Shown here piece by piece: positions 1-8,019 of a DNA stretch of 12,606 bases. The stretch comes from an uncultured Alcaligenaceae bacterium (GTDB lineage: Bacteria; Pseudomonadota; Gammaproteobacteria; Burkholderiales; Burkholderiaceae_B). Below the pieces are notes generated by a model. That model worked only from the letters and a program-made list of their open reading frames with translations. It was not told where the DNA came from and searched no databases. The translations under genes were made by a program, and so were the position numbers. The DNA lies in assembly GCA_937897265.1 (NCBI GenBank), contig CALCPT010000725.1, forward strand, positions 1 through 12,606, read 5' to 3'. Numbering within the stretch: the first letter of the stretch is position 1; every line of letters begins with the position of its first letter.

Positions 1-531
1 GATGCCCGCAACGGTAATGATCGCAAAAATCCCGCGCCACCCGGCTAACGCCAATACCTGACCGCCCAGCAAGGGTGCCAAAATGGGTGCGATCCCCATC
101 ACTAGCATCAGCATTGATAACGCACGCGCCGCTTCTTGCGTACTGTAATGGTCGCGTACCACGGCACGTGAAATGACCATGCCTGCGGCGCCGCCCATCG
201 CTTGAATGACCCGGCAGACTGTTAAAAATTCGACAGTCGGGGCAAGTGCACACCCTGCCGACGCGAAAATGTAAACCAGCAGGGCGCCATACAAAGGGGG
301 TTTGCGCCCGAAGCGATCAGCGAGGGGGCCGTAAATGAGTTGCGCGCCGGCCATGCCGATCAGGTAGGCGGCAAGAGTGCGCTCGACCTGGCTGCCCGTG
401 GCGCCCAGATTTTTTGCCATCTCAGGAAACGCTGGCAAATACATGTCGATCGAAACTGGTCCGATCGCCGTTAACGCACCCATCAGCAAAAGCCAGCCGG
501 GCAGCCCCATCGCACTCAATCTGGCAAACAT
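1..531 (-). CDS. Bcr/CflA-family MFS drug exporter, N-terminal part (cut by window edge)
   Basis: Reading the minus strand from ATG at 531 gives 177 uninterrupted codons to base 1, so the C-terminal half lies outside the window. The N-terminus has a hydrophobic first helix followed by GPVSIDMYLPAFPEM, characteristic of the Bcr/CflA (DHA1) drug:proton antiporters. Next comes the MFS loop 2-3 signature YGPLADRFGRKPPL, then further membrane segments, the family-typical CRVIQAMGGAAGMVISRAVVRD, and a stretch like MLVMGIAPILAPLLGG. By family knowledge it is a 12-helix inner-membrane protein exporting drugs or small metabolites in exchange for protons; the substrate cannot be read from sequence. It lies 38 bp downstream of the flavin monooxygenase on the same strand, so the two are probably co-transcribed. 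A weak AAGAG precedes the start. Confidence 0.93.
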   Translation of the reverse strand, partial: MFARLSAMGLPGWLLLMGALTAIGPVSIDMYLPAFPEMAKNLGATGSQVERTLAAYLIGMAGAQLIYGPLADRFGRKPPLYGALLVYIFASAGCALAPTVEFLTVCRVIQAMGGAAGMVISRAVVRDHYSTQEAARALSMLMLVMGIAPILAPLLGGQVLALAGWRGIFAIITVAGI

Positions 532-569
532 AAACGACTCTTTTGAAACGAAAGGGCTTGGATCAAACC

Positions 570-1583
570 CTAGGCAAGCGCTAGCGCCGGTTCAATATTA
601 CGCACCGCTTGCGCGGCAATTTCGAAGGAGTGCAACCGTGCCTTGTGATCAAAGATTTGTCCGGCGATCATAAGTTCATTGGCGCCTGTTTGTTCAATCA
701 GGCGCTCAAGGCCGCGTTGCACCGTTTCGGGCGAACCCACCACCGAACAGGCTAAGGATTCGTTCACCGAAGCCTTCTCGTGTGGGGTCCAAAACGTATC
801 GATGTCGTCGATGGGAGGCGGTAATTGGCCGCGCGTATTGCGACGCATGCGCGTCGCGTTTTGCTGATGGCTGGTGAACAAATACTGTGCCTGCTCGTCC
901 GTGTCAGCAGCCACCACATTCACCCCCACCATGGCGTGCGACTTCGCGAGTTGAGTCGACGGTTTAAAGAGGCTTTTATAGGCTTGCATCGCCTGCAGCA
1001 GGTAATCAGGGGCAAAGTGTGAGGCAAAGGCGTAAGGCAGGCCAAAGTGCGCGGCAAGTTGAGCGCCATACATGCTCGAGCCCAAAATCCAGATCGGTAC
1101 ATGCAAGCCGGCGCCGGGGATGGCTTTCACGGCCTGACCGGGTTGGATATCATCGAAATAGTGCTGTAACTCTTGCACGTCTTGTGGAAATTGATCTGAG
1201 TTGCCCAACAAATCGCGCCGCAACGCGCGCGCGGTGAGTTGATCTGTGCCCGGCGCACGCCCTAGGCCCAAATCGATACGGTCCGGGAACAGGGCCGCGA
1301 GCGTACCAAATTGCTCAGCAATGACAAGCGGCGCGTGGTTCGGCAGCATCACCCCACCTGACCCGACACGAATGGTTTTAGTGCCTGCAGCGACATAGCC
1401 CACAATCACGGCAGTGGCCGAACTGGCATTGCCGATCATGTTGTGATGTTCAGCCAACCAATAGCGCGTATAGCCCCAGCGCTCGGCGTGTTGAGCCAAG
1501 TCGCGCGAATTATGTAAGGCATCAGAGGCAGTAAAGCCCTGTGGAATCGGCGAAAGGTCTAGAATTGAGTAAGGGATGCTCAT
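570..1583 (-). CDS. LLM-class flavin-dependent oxidoreductase (luciferase-like monooxygenase, YhbW type)
   Basis: This 337-residue protein is full length for the bacterial-luciferase-like family, a TIM-barrel fold that uses reduced FMN. Visible landmarks are YSILDLSP at residues 5-12, WLAEHHN at 42-48, [13 protein letters not shown] at 74-86 and [13 protein letters not shown] at 102-114. Near the C-terminus is a [15 protein letters not shown] segment, the usual flavin-phosphate side of the fold. These match the YhbW-type subgroup (MsnO8-like annotations) rather than true luciferases or alkanesulfonate monooxygenases. The physiological substrate is unknown. A purine-rich AAGAGA precedes the start. 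The next gene downstream is an MFS exporter, which suggests that oxidation and export of a common small molecule may be linked; that is inference. It is divergent from the thiolase across 95 bp. Confidence 0.9.
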   Translation of the reverse strand: MSIPYSILDLSPIPQGFTASDALHNSRDLAQHAERWGYTRYWLAEHHNMIGNASSATAVIVGYVAAGTKTIRVGSGGVMLPNHAPLVIAEQFGTLAALFPDRIDLGLGRAPGTDQLTARALRRDLLGNSDQFPQDVQELQHYFDDIQPGQAVKAIPGAGLHVPIWILGSSMYGAQLAAHFGLPYAFASHFAPDYLLQAMQAYKSLFKPSTQLAKSHAMVGVNVVAADTDEQAQYLFTSHQQNATRMRRNTRGQLPPPIDDIDTFWTPHEKASVNESLACSVVGSPETVQRGLERLIEQTGANELMIAGQIFDHKARLHSFEIAAQAVRNIEPALALA

Positions 1584-1678
1584 CAGTGTCTCTTGGCTGT
1601 TTACGCGGGTTATGCTTATGGCGACTTAGCGTGCACGTATAAATTCGTAGCAAATCATAAACCTATTAGGAGCGCAAT

Positions 1679-2860
1679 ATGCGTGAAGTCTGGATAACTG
1701 GGGCTGCCCGTACCGCGATCGGTGATTTTGGCGGTGGCCTGAAAGATGTCGCCCCCATCGATTTGGGTGCAACTGTAGTCAAAGCGGTATTGCAACGCTC
1801 GGGTGTCGATGGCTCGCAAGTTGGGCATCTAGCCTTTGGTCACGTCATTCACACCGAGCCACGCGATATGTATTTGTCGCGTGTGGTGGCCATCAACGGT
1901 GGTCTGCCGCAAAGTTCGGCGGCGTTTAACGTCAACCGGTTGTGCGGTTCGGGTTTGCAGGCGATTGTTTCTAGCGCCCAGTCGATTTTGCTGGGCGATA
2001 CCGAAATGGCAATCGGCGGTGGCGCCGAATCCATGAGTCGCGCGGGCTATCTGTCGCAAACTCAGCGTTTTGGTGCTCGCATGGGAGATTCGGTCATGCT
2101 CGATATGATGACCGGCGCCTTAAGCGATCCGTTTGGTCGCATGCACATGGGCGTGACCGCTGAAAACGTCGCCAACCAGTTTGGTATTTCGCGTGCTGCT
2201 CAAGATGCTTTAGCAACTGAGTCGCATCGCCGTGCCATCTATGCTCAAAAAGAAGGGCGTTTTGACGACCAGATCGTGCCAGTTGTCATCAAAACACGCA
2301 AAGGCGAAGTCGAGTTCAAAGTCGATGAGCACCCTCGTGCTGATGTGTCTGTTGAAGGGCTGGCAGCGTTGCGCCCAGTGTTCGTCAAAGAAAACGGCAC
2401 TGTCACAGCGGGTAACGCCTCTGGTATTAATGATGGCGCTGCTGCCGTCATGATGATGAGTGGCGAAGCCCTCAAATCGAGCGGTGCTAAGCCCTTGGCG
2501 CGCTTGGTGGCCTATGCCCATGCTGGTGTCGATCCAAAAATTATGGGGATTGGTCCTGTGCCCGCCACGCAGGCGGTTATGAAGCGCGCTGGTTTGACCG
2601 TTGACCAAATGGATGTCATTGAAGCCAATGAGGCCTTTGCTGCGCAAGCGTGTGCGGTGGCCCAAGAGCTTAAGCTTGATCCTGCACGCCTGAATCCAAA
2701 TGGCAGCGGTATTTCGCTCGGTCATCCTGTGGGTGCAACAGGTGCCATCATTACTACCAAAGCCATTTACGAATTGCATCGCACCGGCGGTCGCTATGCC
2801 TTGGTCACCATGTGTATCGGTGGTGGCCAGGGGATTGCGGCGATTTTCGAAAGAGCCTAA
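1679..2860 (+). CDS. bktB: Beta-ketothiolase / acetyl-CoA acetyltransferase (BktB-like)
   Basis: This 393-residue thiolase has every catalytic element: nucleophilic Cys89 in NRLCGSG, NEAFAAQ with Asn317, His349 in GISLGHP, and Cys379 in TMCIGGGQG. The family reaction is reversible condensation of acetyl-CoA with acyl-CoA to 3-ketoacyl-CoA, serving polyhydroxyalkanoate precursor supply or ketone/fatty-acid breakdown. From memory, the N-terminal portion (RTAIGxFGGxLKDVAP, HTEPRDMYLxRV) follows Cupriavidus BktB more closely than PhaA, so I favour bktB; phaA or atoB naming is possible. The start is well supported by AGGAG at 1668-1672, six bases before the ATG. No other PHA or beta-oxidation gene is adjacent. 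The gene is followed by two hairpin terminators and appears to be a single-gene unit. Confidence 0.93.
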   Translation: MREVWITGAARTAIGDFGGGLKDVAPIDLGATVVKAVLQRSGVDGSQVGHLAFGHVIHTEPRDMYLSRVVAINGGLPQSSAAFNVNRLCGSGLQAIVSSAQSILLGDTEMAIGGGAESMSRAGYLSQTQRFGARMGDSVMLDMMTGALSDPFGRMHMGVTAENVANQFGISRAAQDALATESHRRAIYAQKEGRFDDQIVPVVIKTRKGEVEFKVDEHPRADVSVEGLAALRPVFVKENGTVTAGNASGINDGAAAVMMMSGEALKSSGAKPLARLVAYAHAGVDPKIMGIGPVPATQAVMKRAGLTVDQMDVIEANEAFAAQACAVAQELKLDPARLNPNGSGISLGHPVGATGAIITTKAIYELHRTGGRYALVTMCIGGGQGIAAIFERA

Positions 2861-2861
2861 G

Positions 2862-2891
2862 ACGCCTGAAAAGCGCAGGCGTTTGTTTTGT
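2862..2891 (+). terminator. Intrinsic terminator 1 of the thiolase gene
   Basis: A perfect 7-bp stem, ACGCCTG (2862-2868) pairing with CAGGCGT (2876-2882), encloses a 7-base loop. It is followed by an interrupted T-run (TTTGTTTT). It begins two bases after the thiolase stop codon. The short stem and broken T-run suggest incomplete termination on its own. Confidence 0.7.
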
Positions 2892-2927
2892 CTGAGCGTC
2901 TGAGGTTTTTGTGGCGGTGTACATAAG

Positions 2928-2957
2928 ATAAGACAGCGGAAGCTGTCTTATTTTTTT
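2928..2957 (+). terminator. Intrinsic terminator 2 of the thiolase gene
   Basis: A perfect 10-bp stem, ATAAGACAGC (2928-2937) pairing with GCTGTCTTAT (2942-2951), is closed by a GGAA tetraloop. It runs directly into a T-tract through 2957. This is a strong rho-independent terminator in the plus direction. On the minus strand the hairpin is not followed by a comparable T-run, so it serves radC from the other side poorly, if at all. Confidence 0.88.
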
Positions 2958-2995
2958 GCGTACGCCTAGCTCGCACGACGTATCACTGATGCAAC

Positions 2996-3673
2996 TCAGC
3001 ACTGCCCCAGTTCAGCAATTGACACCACTTGATTCGCGGCAATCACCAAATGGTCTAGCAAGGCGATATCCACCACGGCTAACGATTGCTTGAGTTGCTG
3101 GGTTAATTCAATGTCCGCACGGCTTGCCTTGGCCCATCCCGAGGGATGGTTGTGCGCCAAAATCACTGCAGCGGCGTGGTGCGCTAAACCAGCCTTAACC
3201 AACTCGCGTGGATAGATCGTCGTTTCAGTGAGGGTGCCGTGCGAAATCTCGGTGGTGTGGATCAGACGGTGCTGATTATCTAAAAATAGCGCCACGCAAC
3301 GCTCAATCGACGCGTGCCCGAGCAAGGCCGTGCAATAGGCCCTGACTTGGGCCGGATTTTTGAGTGAGCAGTCTCGCTTTAGATCTTCTTCGAGCGCGCG
3401 TTGGGCTAGCGCAGAAATCGCAGATAGCTGGCAGATTCTGGCGTCGCCCAAGCCGCAGATGCCCCGTAGTTCGTTGATATTGGCGCTTAACAGAGGTCGA
3501 ACGCCGCCGAATTTGATCAAAAGGGCTTGGGCTAAGTCGATTGCGTGCTGGCCACGGGTACCCGTGCCTAAAATCAGCGCGAGTAGCTCGGCGTTGGTCA
3601 GTGCCGAGGGGCCCGCTTGCAGCAGGCGCTCGCGTGGTCGTTGGTTCAAAGGGATGGTGTCGCGCAGGGTCAT
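2996..3673 (-). CDS. radC: RadC family JAB-domain protein (UPF0758)
   Basis: This 225-residue protein has the full RadC layout. An N-terminal helix-hairpin-helix-like region contains ALILGTGTRG (about residues 32-41) and GICGLGDARI (71-80). A C-terminal JAMM/MPN metalloprotease-like domain follows. The metal-binding motif is visible as His174-x-His176-Pro-Ser-Gly, with Ser184 and Asp187, and Glu124 is the likely upstream acidic residue. The family was historically called a DNA repair protein, but that role is disputed and its true substrate is unknown. HNHPSG is followed by Trp-Ala-Lys rather than the more usual Asp/Asn-Pro, a mild variation outside the metal ligands. It is divergent from fkpB-ispH, separated by 51 bp. 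A weak ribosome site precedes the ATG. Confidence 0.94.
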   Translation of the reverse strand: MTLRDTIPLNQRPRERLLQAGPSALTNAELLALILGTGTRGQHAIDLAQALLIKFGGVRPLLSANINELRGICGLGDARICQLSAISALAQRALEEDLKRDCSLKNPAQVRAYCTALLGHASIERCVALFLDNQHRLIHTTEISHGTLTETTIYPRELVKAGLAHHAAAVILAHNHPSGWAKASRADIELTQQLKQSLAVVDIALLDHLVIAANQVVSIAELGQC

Positions 3674-3724
3674 CTCGAAGGCTCTAAAATAGGCGTTTTG
3701 CCAAGCCTCCTACGGTGACAGATT

Positions 3725-4201
3725 TTGACTGATCAAACTACGAACGTGCCGCCCGTTGTCCGTGCGGACTCCTACCTGACCTTGCACTATCGCATCGTTC
3801 TTGAAAGCGGCCCCGCAGCCGGCTCGACTTTTATGGATACCTTCACTGGCCGCCCAGCGACGCTGCAACTTGGCAGCGGACAGTGGTCACCCGGGATGGA
3901 GGCTCCTTTGCTCGGGCGCCCCGAGGGCGATTGTTTTAGCTACACCTTGAAACCTCAAGACGCGTATGGCGATCGCAATCCTGATTTGCTTCAACGTGTG
4001 TCACGCTCGATGCTCGCTGAGAACGCAGGCCCTGATGCGGGCTTTACGCCAGGTGATATGGTTGAGTTCACCGCGCCTAATGGCGGGCGCTATTCAGGCG
4101 TGTTGAAAGAGCTTGGCGATGACAGTGCCTTATTCGATTTCAATCATCCGCTGGCCGGGATCACACTACGCGTAGACATTGATTTGCTAGGGGTGTTGTG
4201 A
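3725..4201 (+). CDS. fkpB: FKBP-type peptidyl-prolyl cis-trans isomerase (FkpB/SlpA, SlyD-like)
   Basis: This 158-residue cytosolic isomerase catalyses cis-trans isomerisation of Xaa-Pro bonds and has a chaperone-type inserted flap. The FKBP half shows [10 protein letters not shown] (about 20-29), a [14 protein letters not shown] segment (51-64), and a PQDAYGDR segment (77-84). Then comes the inserted IF domain and the closing DFNHPLAG (138-145), the hallmark of SlyD/FkpB proteins. It lacks the histidine-rich tail of SlyD, which supports FkpB. The start is TTG at 3725, chosen because GGTGA at 3712-3716 lies eight bases upstream. A GTG at 3746 is an alternative start, without an obvious ribosome site. 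Its stop overlaps the ispH start by one base (TGATG). The fkpB-ispH pairing is also found in E. coli. Confidence 0.92.
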   Translation: MTDQTTNVPPVVRADSYLTLHYRIVLESGPAAGSTFMDTFTGRPATLQLGSGQWSPGMEAPLLGRPEGDCFSYTLKPQDAYGDRNPDLLQRVSRSMLAENAGPDAGFTPGDMVEFTAPNGGRYSGVLKELGDDSALFDFNHPLAGITLRVDIDLLGVL

Positions 4202-5181
4202 TGACAGTTGCTTCGAGCGTCGATTTAAAAAACCTGCCCAGTCAGGGGGCCGAGATTGTGTTGGCGCAGCCTCGGGGCTTTTGTGCGGGGGTTGATCGTG
4301 CAATCGATATCGTTGAGCGTGCGCTTGAGCTGCATGGCGCCCCGATTTATGTGCGCCACGAAATCGTCCACAACCGCTACGTCGTTGAAGATTTACGTAC
4401 TAAAGGCGCTGTGTTTATTGACGAACTCGAGCAAGTGCCACCGGGCGGTATTGTGGTGTTTTCGGCGCATGGCGTGTCAAAAGCCGTACGCCAAGACGCA
4501 GAACATCGAGGCTTGCAGGTGTTTGATGCCACCTGTCCTCTTGTGACCAAGGTGCACATCGAGGTCGAACGCATGCGTGCGGCTGGCCGAGAAATCATCA
4601 TGATTGGCCATAAGGGCCACCCTGAGGTTGAGGGCACGATCGGTCAGGCGAAAGACGGGATGTTTTTGGTTGAAACCGTCGAAGACGTATTGGCATTGCA
4701 AGTGACCAATCCAAACCAACTGGCGTTTGTGACGCAAACCACGCTGTCTGTCGATGATGCGGCGGCAGTCGCAACGGCCTTACGAACCAAATATCCTTCG
4801 ATCATCGAGCCTAAAAAAAGTGATATCTGCTACGCCACGCAAAATCGTCAAGATGCCGTCAAGGTGCTGGCGCCCGAATCGGATCTTGTTTTAGTGGTTG
4901 GTAGCGCGAATAGTTCAAATTCAAATCGGTTGCGCGAGGTCGCCGAGCGTAAAGGCATACCAGCCTATCTGATCGATGGTGCAGAGTCGATTGACCCGGC
5001 CTGGTTGGTTGGTCGCAGTCGTATTGGGATTACAGCGGGTGCCTCGGCGCCTGAGTTGTTAGTGCAGCAAGTGATTGAGCGCTTAAAGGCCTTGGGTGCG
5101 ATCTCGGTGCGCACCATGCAAGGCTTACATGAAAACGTTTCGTTTCCGCTGCCTAAAGGTTTGTCACGAAAGGTAAGTTAA
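4201..5181 (+). CDS. ispH: 4-hydroxy-3-methylbut-2-enyl diphosphate reductase (IspH/LytB)
   Basis: This enzyme reduces HMBPP to isopentenyl and dimethylallyl diphosphate, the last step of the MEP isoprenoid pathway, using a [4Fe-4S] cluster. All three cluster cysteines are present: Cys28 in QPRGFCAGV, Cys112 in DATCPLV and Cys210 in SDICYAT. Substrate-binding motifs are VRHEIVHN with His53, SAHG with His90, GHPEVEGT with His140 and Glu142, and the [11 protein letters not shown] loop (234-244). Length is 326 residues from ATG 4201, slightly longer than the E. coli protein. I prefer ATG 4201 to the GTG at 4198 because AGGGG at 4189-4193 sits seven bases upstream of the ATG. The start overlaps the fkpB stop, implying translational coupling. 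eda follows with no gap. Confidence 0.96.
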   Translation: MTVASSVDLKNLPSQGAEIVLAQPRGFCAGVDRAIDIVERALELHGAPIYVRHEIVHNRYVVEDLRTKGAVFIDELEQVPPGGIVVFSAHGVSKAVRQDAEHRGLQVFDATCPLVTKVHIEVERMRAAGREIIMIGHKGHPEVEGTIGQAKDGMFLVETVEDVLALQVTNPNQLAFVTQTTLSVDDAAAVATALRTKYPSIIEPKKSDICYATQNRQDAVKVLAPESDLVLVVGSANSSNSNRLREVAERKGIPAYLIDGAESIDPAWLVGRSRIGITAGASAPELLVQQVIERLKALGAISVRTMQGLHENVSFPLPKGLSRKVS

Positions 5182-5826
5182 ATGACTCAGTCGTTGATGC
5201 CACTGACTGCCAAACAAGTGATGCAAGATGCACCGGTGATTCCGGTGATCGTGCTGCACGACGTGGCGCGCGCCGTGCCGCTTGCGCGTGCCTTAGTGGC
5301 CGGTGGGATCCGTATGCTTGAAATCACCTTGCGCACGTCTGCTGCGCTTGAGTGCATGCGTGTGATTCGAGCAGAGGTACCTGAGGCGATTGTGGGGGCG
5401 GGCACCGTATGCAATGCGCGCGATGCTGATGCCTGCCTTGAGGCGGGTGCTCGGTTTGCAGTTAGCCCTGGCTACACAACGCAACTAGGAGTCGCTTGTC
5501 GCGAGCGTGGCTTACCTTTGCTGCCGGGTGTCGCGACCGCTAGCGAAATCATGCAAGCTCAACACGATGGTTACACCGAATTGAAGTTTTTTCCGGCAAT
5601 GCAGGCAGGTGGGGTGGCGATGCTTAAAGCTTTGTATGGGCCTTTCGCGCACATTCAATTTTGTCCAACTGGCGGGATCACGGCGCAAAACGCAGGTGAG
5701 TTTTTAGCCCTGCCTAACGTGGTCTGTGTGGGCGGGTCGTGGTTGGTGCCGGCAGAGGCTTTGGCGCAGGCTGATTATCTGCGCATCGAAACGTTAGCGC
5801 GCCAAGCGGTGCAGCTTTCGTCATAA
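5182..5826 (+). CDS. eda: 2-keto-3-deoxy-6-phosphogluconate aldolase (KDPG/KHG aldolase)
   Basis: This 214-residue class I aldolase cleaves KDPG to pyruvate and glyceraldehyde-3-phosphate at the end of the Entner-Doudoroff and hexuronate pathways. The family motifs occur in order: IPVIVLHD near residue 20, LEITLRT with catalytic Glu47, VGAGTV (71-76), AVSPGY (93-98), LLPGVAT (113-119), LKFFPA with Schiff-base Lys135, and CPTGGIT. The ATG at 5182 abuts the ispH stop codon at 5181, with AAAGG at 5169-5173 inside ispH as ribosome site. It is therefore the third gene of the fkpB-ispH-eda unit. The stop codon lies inside the last codons of the convergent kdgK gene, whose product makes its substrate. 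Confidence 0.95.
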   Translation: MTQSLMPLTAKQVMQDAPVIPVIVLHDVARAVPLARALVAGGIRMLEITLRTSAALECMRVIRAEVPEAIVGAGTVCNARDADACLEAGARFAVSPGYTTQLGVACRERGLPLLPGVATASEIMQAQHDGYTELKFFPAMQAGGVAMLKALYGPFAHIQFCPTGGITAQNAGEFLALPNVVCVGGSWLVPAEALAQADYLRIETLARQAVQLSS

Positions 5827-6804
5827 AACTGCTTGCACCTGCATTGACGTTGGCAAACACGCTACTGCGCCCCAGTGTTGTACTGCCAACGAGGCCGCAG
5901 TATTGGCATAGCGGGCCGCCGTCACTAAGTCATCACCTAACGATAGTCTGGCTAAGATGTTGCCGCAAAAACAATCACCAGCGCCAGTCGCGTCGACCAT
6001 GCTGACCTGACGACCTGGGATCAGCACTGAGTCATATTGAGGCTGTCCAGGTTTGCCGCCAACCGGCAGGCGTTGCTCGCTCACTAAGGCACCTTGGGGC
6101 CCAAGTTTGAGAACGACGCGAGGCGCTCCTTGGTCGTGCGACCAGCGAGTGATTGCCTCGGGATCGGTCAAGCCGGTGAGTGTGGTCATGTCTTCGATGC
6201 TTGGCAAAAACAAATCACAGCGACTGACGGTATTGGCGATATGAATACGTGCACGCTCGATCGACCACAGTTTTAGTCTGAGATTTGAATCAAAGGACAC
6301 CAAGGTACGAGAGCGGCGTGCAATGTCGAGCGCAGCAAACACTGTGTTGCAGGCTTGTTCAGAAATTGCCAACGAGATACCAGAGACATGTAGCCATTTC
6401 GCGCGTCCAATCATTGCCGCAGGCGCACCGGAGAGCCAGTTGACGTTCATTTTGCTGGCTGCCGAATCCGTACGCCGGTAACTAAAGGCGTGGCCGCTTG
6501 GGCCATGTGTCACAAAATAAATGCCGGTGGGCGCATGCGCATCGACCTCAAGACCTTCGGTGTTGACGCCTTCTGCTTGCCACAACTCACGCAGTTGTTG
6601 CGCGAAGAGATCATCGCCCAAGCGGGTGAGGTAGGCGGTGCGTACCCCCGCACGCGCAGCCGCAATCGTGGCATTGCTGGTGTCGCCGCCAAACCCTTGC
6701 AAATATTGAGGTTGTCCAGGTGAGGTTTGATTAAATTCAACCATGGCCTCGCCTAACGAAACGACTTCAATATTTTTTTCGTGACGTGTGGTTGCTACAG
6801 CCAT
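5821..6804 (-). CDS. kdgK: 2-keto-3-deoxygluconate kinase (PfkB-family sugar kinase)
   Basis: This 327-residue ribokinase/PfkB-family enzyme has SLGEAMVEF (16-24) and the KdgK-typical GFGGDTSNATIAAARAG (37-53). Sugar-contact segments are GIYFVTH and FSYRR, followed by FDSNLRLKLW (171-180). The PfkB signature DATGAGDCFCGNIL holds catalytic Asp277 and the anion-hole glycines. The predicted reaction is ATP-dependent phosphorylation of 2-keto-3-deoxygluconate to KDPG, the substrate of Eda encoded convergently next door. That neighbourhood strengthens KdgK over a generic fructokinase. The ATG at 6804 has only a weak purine-rich upstream sequence. The gene starts 24 bp after the stop of the lipoprotein hydrolase on the same strand, so both may share a transcript. 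Its stop end overlaps that of eda by six bases. Confidence 0.9.
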   Translation of the reverse strand: MAVATTRHEKNIEVVSLGEAMVEFNQTSPGQPQYLQGFGGDTSNATIAAARAGVRTAYLTRLGDDLFAQQLRELWQAEGVNTEGLEVDAHAPTGIYFVTHGPSGHAFSYRRTDSAASKMNVNWLSGAPAAMIGRAKWLHVSGISLAISEQACNTVFAALDIARRSRTLVSFDSNLRLKLWSIERARIHIANTVSRCDLFLPSIEDMTTLTGLTDPEAITRWSHDQGAPRVVLKLGPQGALVSEQRLPVGGKPGQPQYDSVLIPGRQVSMVDATGAGDCFCGNILARLSLGDDLVTAARYANTAASLAVQHWGAVACLPTSMQVQAVL

Positions 6805-6828
6805 ACGCTCTGACCCCTTAGCTGTTGG

Positions 6829-7932
6829 CTATTTAGGCTGGACAAGTACACCATCCTGATAAAAGCGGGCTACCTCATTAAACAGGCTAAAGCGCTTGAC
6901 CTCGTTCATGATGCCATGCGTACCTTCACCTAATATCACCAGTTTTTTGTTGGGTGAATTGGTGAGTAACGGAAACAATGTTTCTGCCATGTATGGTGGT
7001 GTATCCGCATCCCACTCAGCTAAGATTAACAGCGTAGGGACGGTAAGCAGTTTAGGATCAAAGACCGGTTTGCCAGCGCTCCAGAACAACCGGCTGTCTT
7101 GTACGCTGCCATTTGGTGCGCGCACGTACTTTGGATTCGCTTGTGCACCGACTGGATCTGAGGCAAAAGTGGCTTCGGCCCAAGCGTCAAACCAAGCTTT
7201 TGGCTGGGGATCTCGCCCAGGTATCACGCCGGTACTCTTGCGTTTGAATGCTGCTTCAATGGTGACAGTACGATAGGCGCCCAAGGCGCCGCCCGAATCC
7301 GTCAACGACGCAGTTTTACGTAACCAGACCGGCGCGTACAGTACCAGACGGTTCACCTTCTCAGCATGGCGTGTGGTGTACAACGCCGTAATGGCAGTGC
7401 CCCAAGAGTGACCGACTACATTGATTTTTTCAACACCGCGGCGCTTGCGTACAAAGTCTGCTGCAGAGGCGTAATCGCGCGCTGCAGTATCCGTATCCGC
7501 AATAGGTTTGTTTTCCATGGCTGGCTGATCCATGGCGGCAGGGCGGGTTGATTTACCGTAGCCGCGTACATCGACCATATAGACGTCAAAGCCTTGTTGC
7601 GCCAGAACATCCATCCATGATAAGCCGTCTAAGCGAAGATCAAAGCCAGTTTCCGACGGATACGTTGCGCCGTGCACAAATAAAACAACATTATCTTTGT
7701 TGAAAGAGGTGGTTGTTGCGAGGCGCTTGTTTCGCACGTACAGGTTAATCCCTGGTTCGTCGCTAGGCACCATAAAGTCTTCGATCACGAGTTGAGAATT
7801 TGCGGCGGTGGTAATGGTAGGTGTATGAGTCGCCGACTGCAGCGCGCAACCATTCAGTGATAAGGCTGCAACCCCTAAGGTCGTTAACGTGACTAACTGA
7901 CGAAGTAATCGAAGTGGTGATAGTGCGTTCAT
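6829..7932 (-). CDS. Alpha/beta hydrolase, predicted lipoprotein
   Basis: This 367-residue protein starts with a basic N-terminus, a hydrophobic segment and the lipobox LNGC. Cys29 is the predicted lipidation site, so it probably sits in the periplasm attached to a membrane. The hydrolase fold is clear: the LFVHGA oxyanion-hole strand (84-89), VDVRGYGKS (120-128), nucleophile Ser176 in GHSWG, an acidic candidate Asp308 in EWDAD, and His339 in EGTHG. The family cleaves esters, lactones or similar bonds; the substrate is unknown. The start at 7932 is chosen over an in-frame upstream ATG at 8181 because GGAGA lies six bases before it. It also places the signal peptide at the N-terminus; the 83-residue extension would bury it. 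It is divergent from the metallophosphoesterase and is followed closely by kdgK. Confidence 0.88.
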   Translation of the reverse strand: MNALSPLRLLRQLVTLTTLGVAALSLNGCALQSATHTPTITTAANSQLVIEDFMVPSDEPGINLYVRNKRLATTTSFNKDNVVLFVHGATYPSETGFDLRLDGLSWMDVLAQQGFDVYMVDVRGYGKSTRPAAMDQPAMENKPIADTDTAARDYASAADFVRKRRGVEKINVVGHSWGTAITALYTTRHAEKVNRLVLYAPVWLRKTASLTDSGGALGAYRTVTIEAAFKRKSTGVIPGRDPQPKAWFDAWAEATFASDPVGAQANPKYVRAPNGSVQDSRLFWSAGKPVFDPKLLTVPTLLILAEWDADTPPYMAETLFPLLTNSPNKKLVILGEGTHGIMNEVKRFSLFNEVARFYQDGVLVQPK

Positions 7933-7991
7933 GGGGCGTCTCCGGATTATCTGAGCCAAAAAAGCAGGTTGACTCGTTTGTATATATGGAC

Positions 7992-8019
7992 AGAGTACTG
8001 TTCGTATCGATAGAGTACT
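7992..8019. promoter_or_regulatory. Pair of AGAGTACT repeats in a divergent promoter region (candidate operator)
   Basis: AGAGTACT occurs at 7992-7999 and again at 8012-8019, exactly 20 bp apart, about two helical turns. Each contains the palindrome AGTACT, and the first lies in the near-palindrome ACAGAGTACTGT. Both lie in the region between the hydrolase (minus) and the metallophosphoesterase (plus). A TATATA sequence sits just on the hydrolase side, around 7981-7986. This spacing suits a dimeric repressor binding on one face of the DNA, but no cognate regulator gene is present in the window. Confidence 0.35.

Noticed and set aside
377..673. 98-codon plus-strand frame across the MFS/monooxygenase junction
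   Set aside because: It overlaps two conserved minus-strand genes and has no domain.
2210..2779. 189-codon open frame antisense to the thiolase
   Set aside because: It lies wholly inside a well-supported conserved gene, has a composition typical of antisense frames and no recognisable domain.
4198..4200. GTG as the ispH start
   Set aside because: Only four bases from AGGGG; the ATG at 4201 has better spacing. The difference is one residue.
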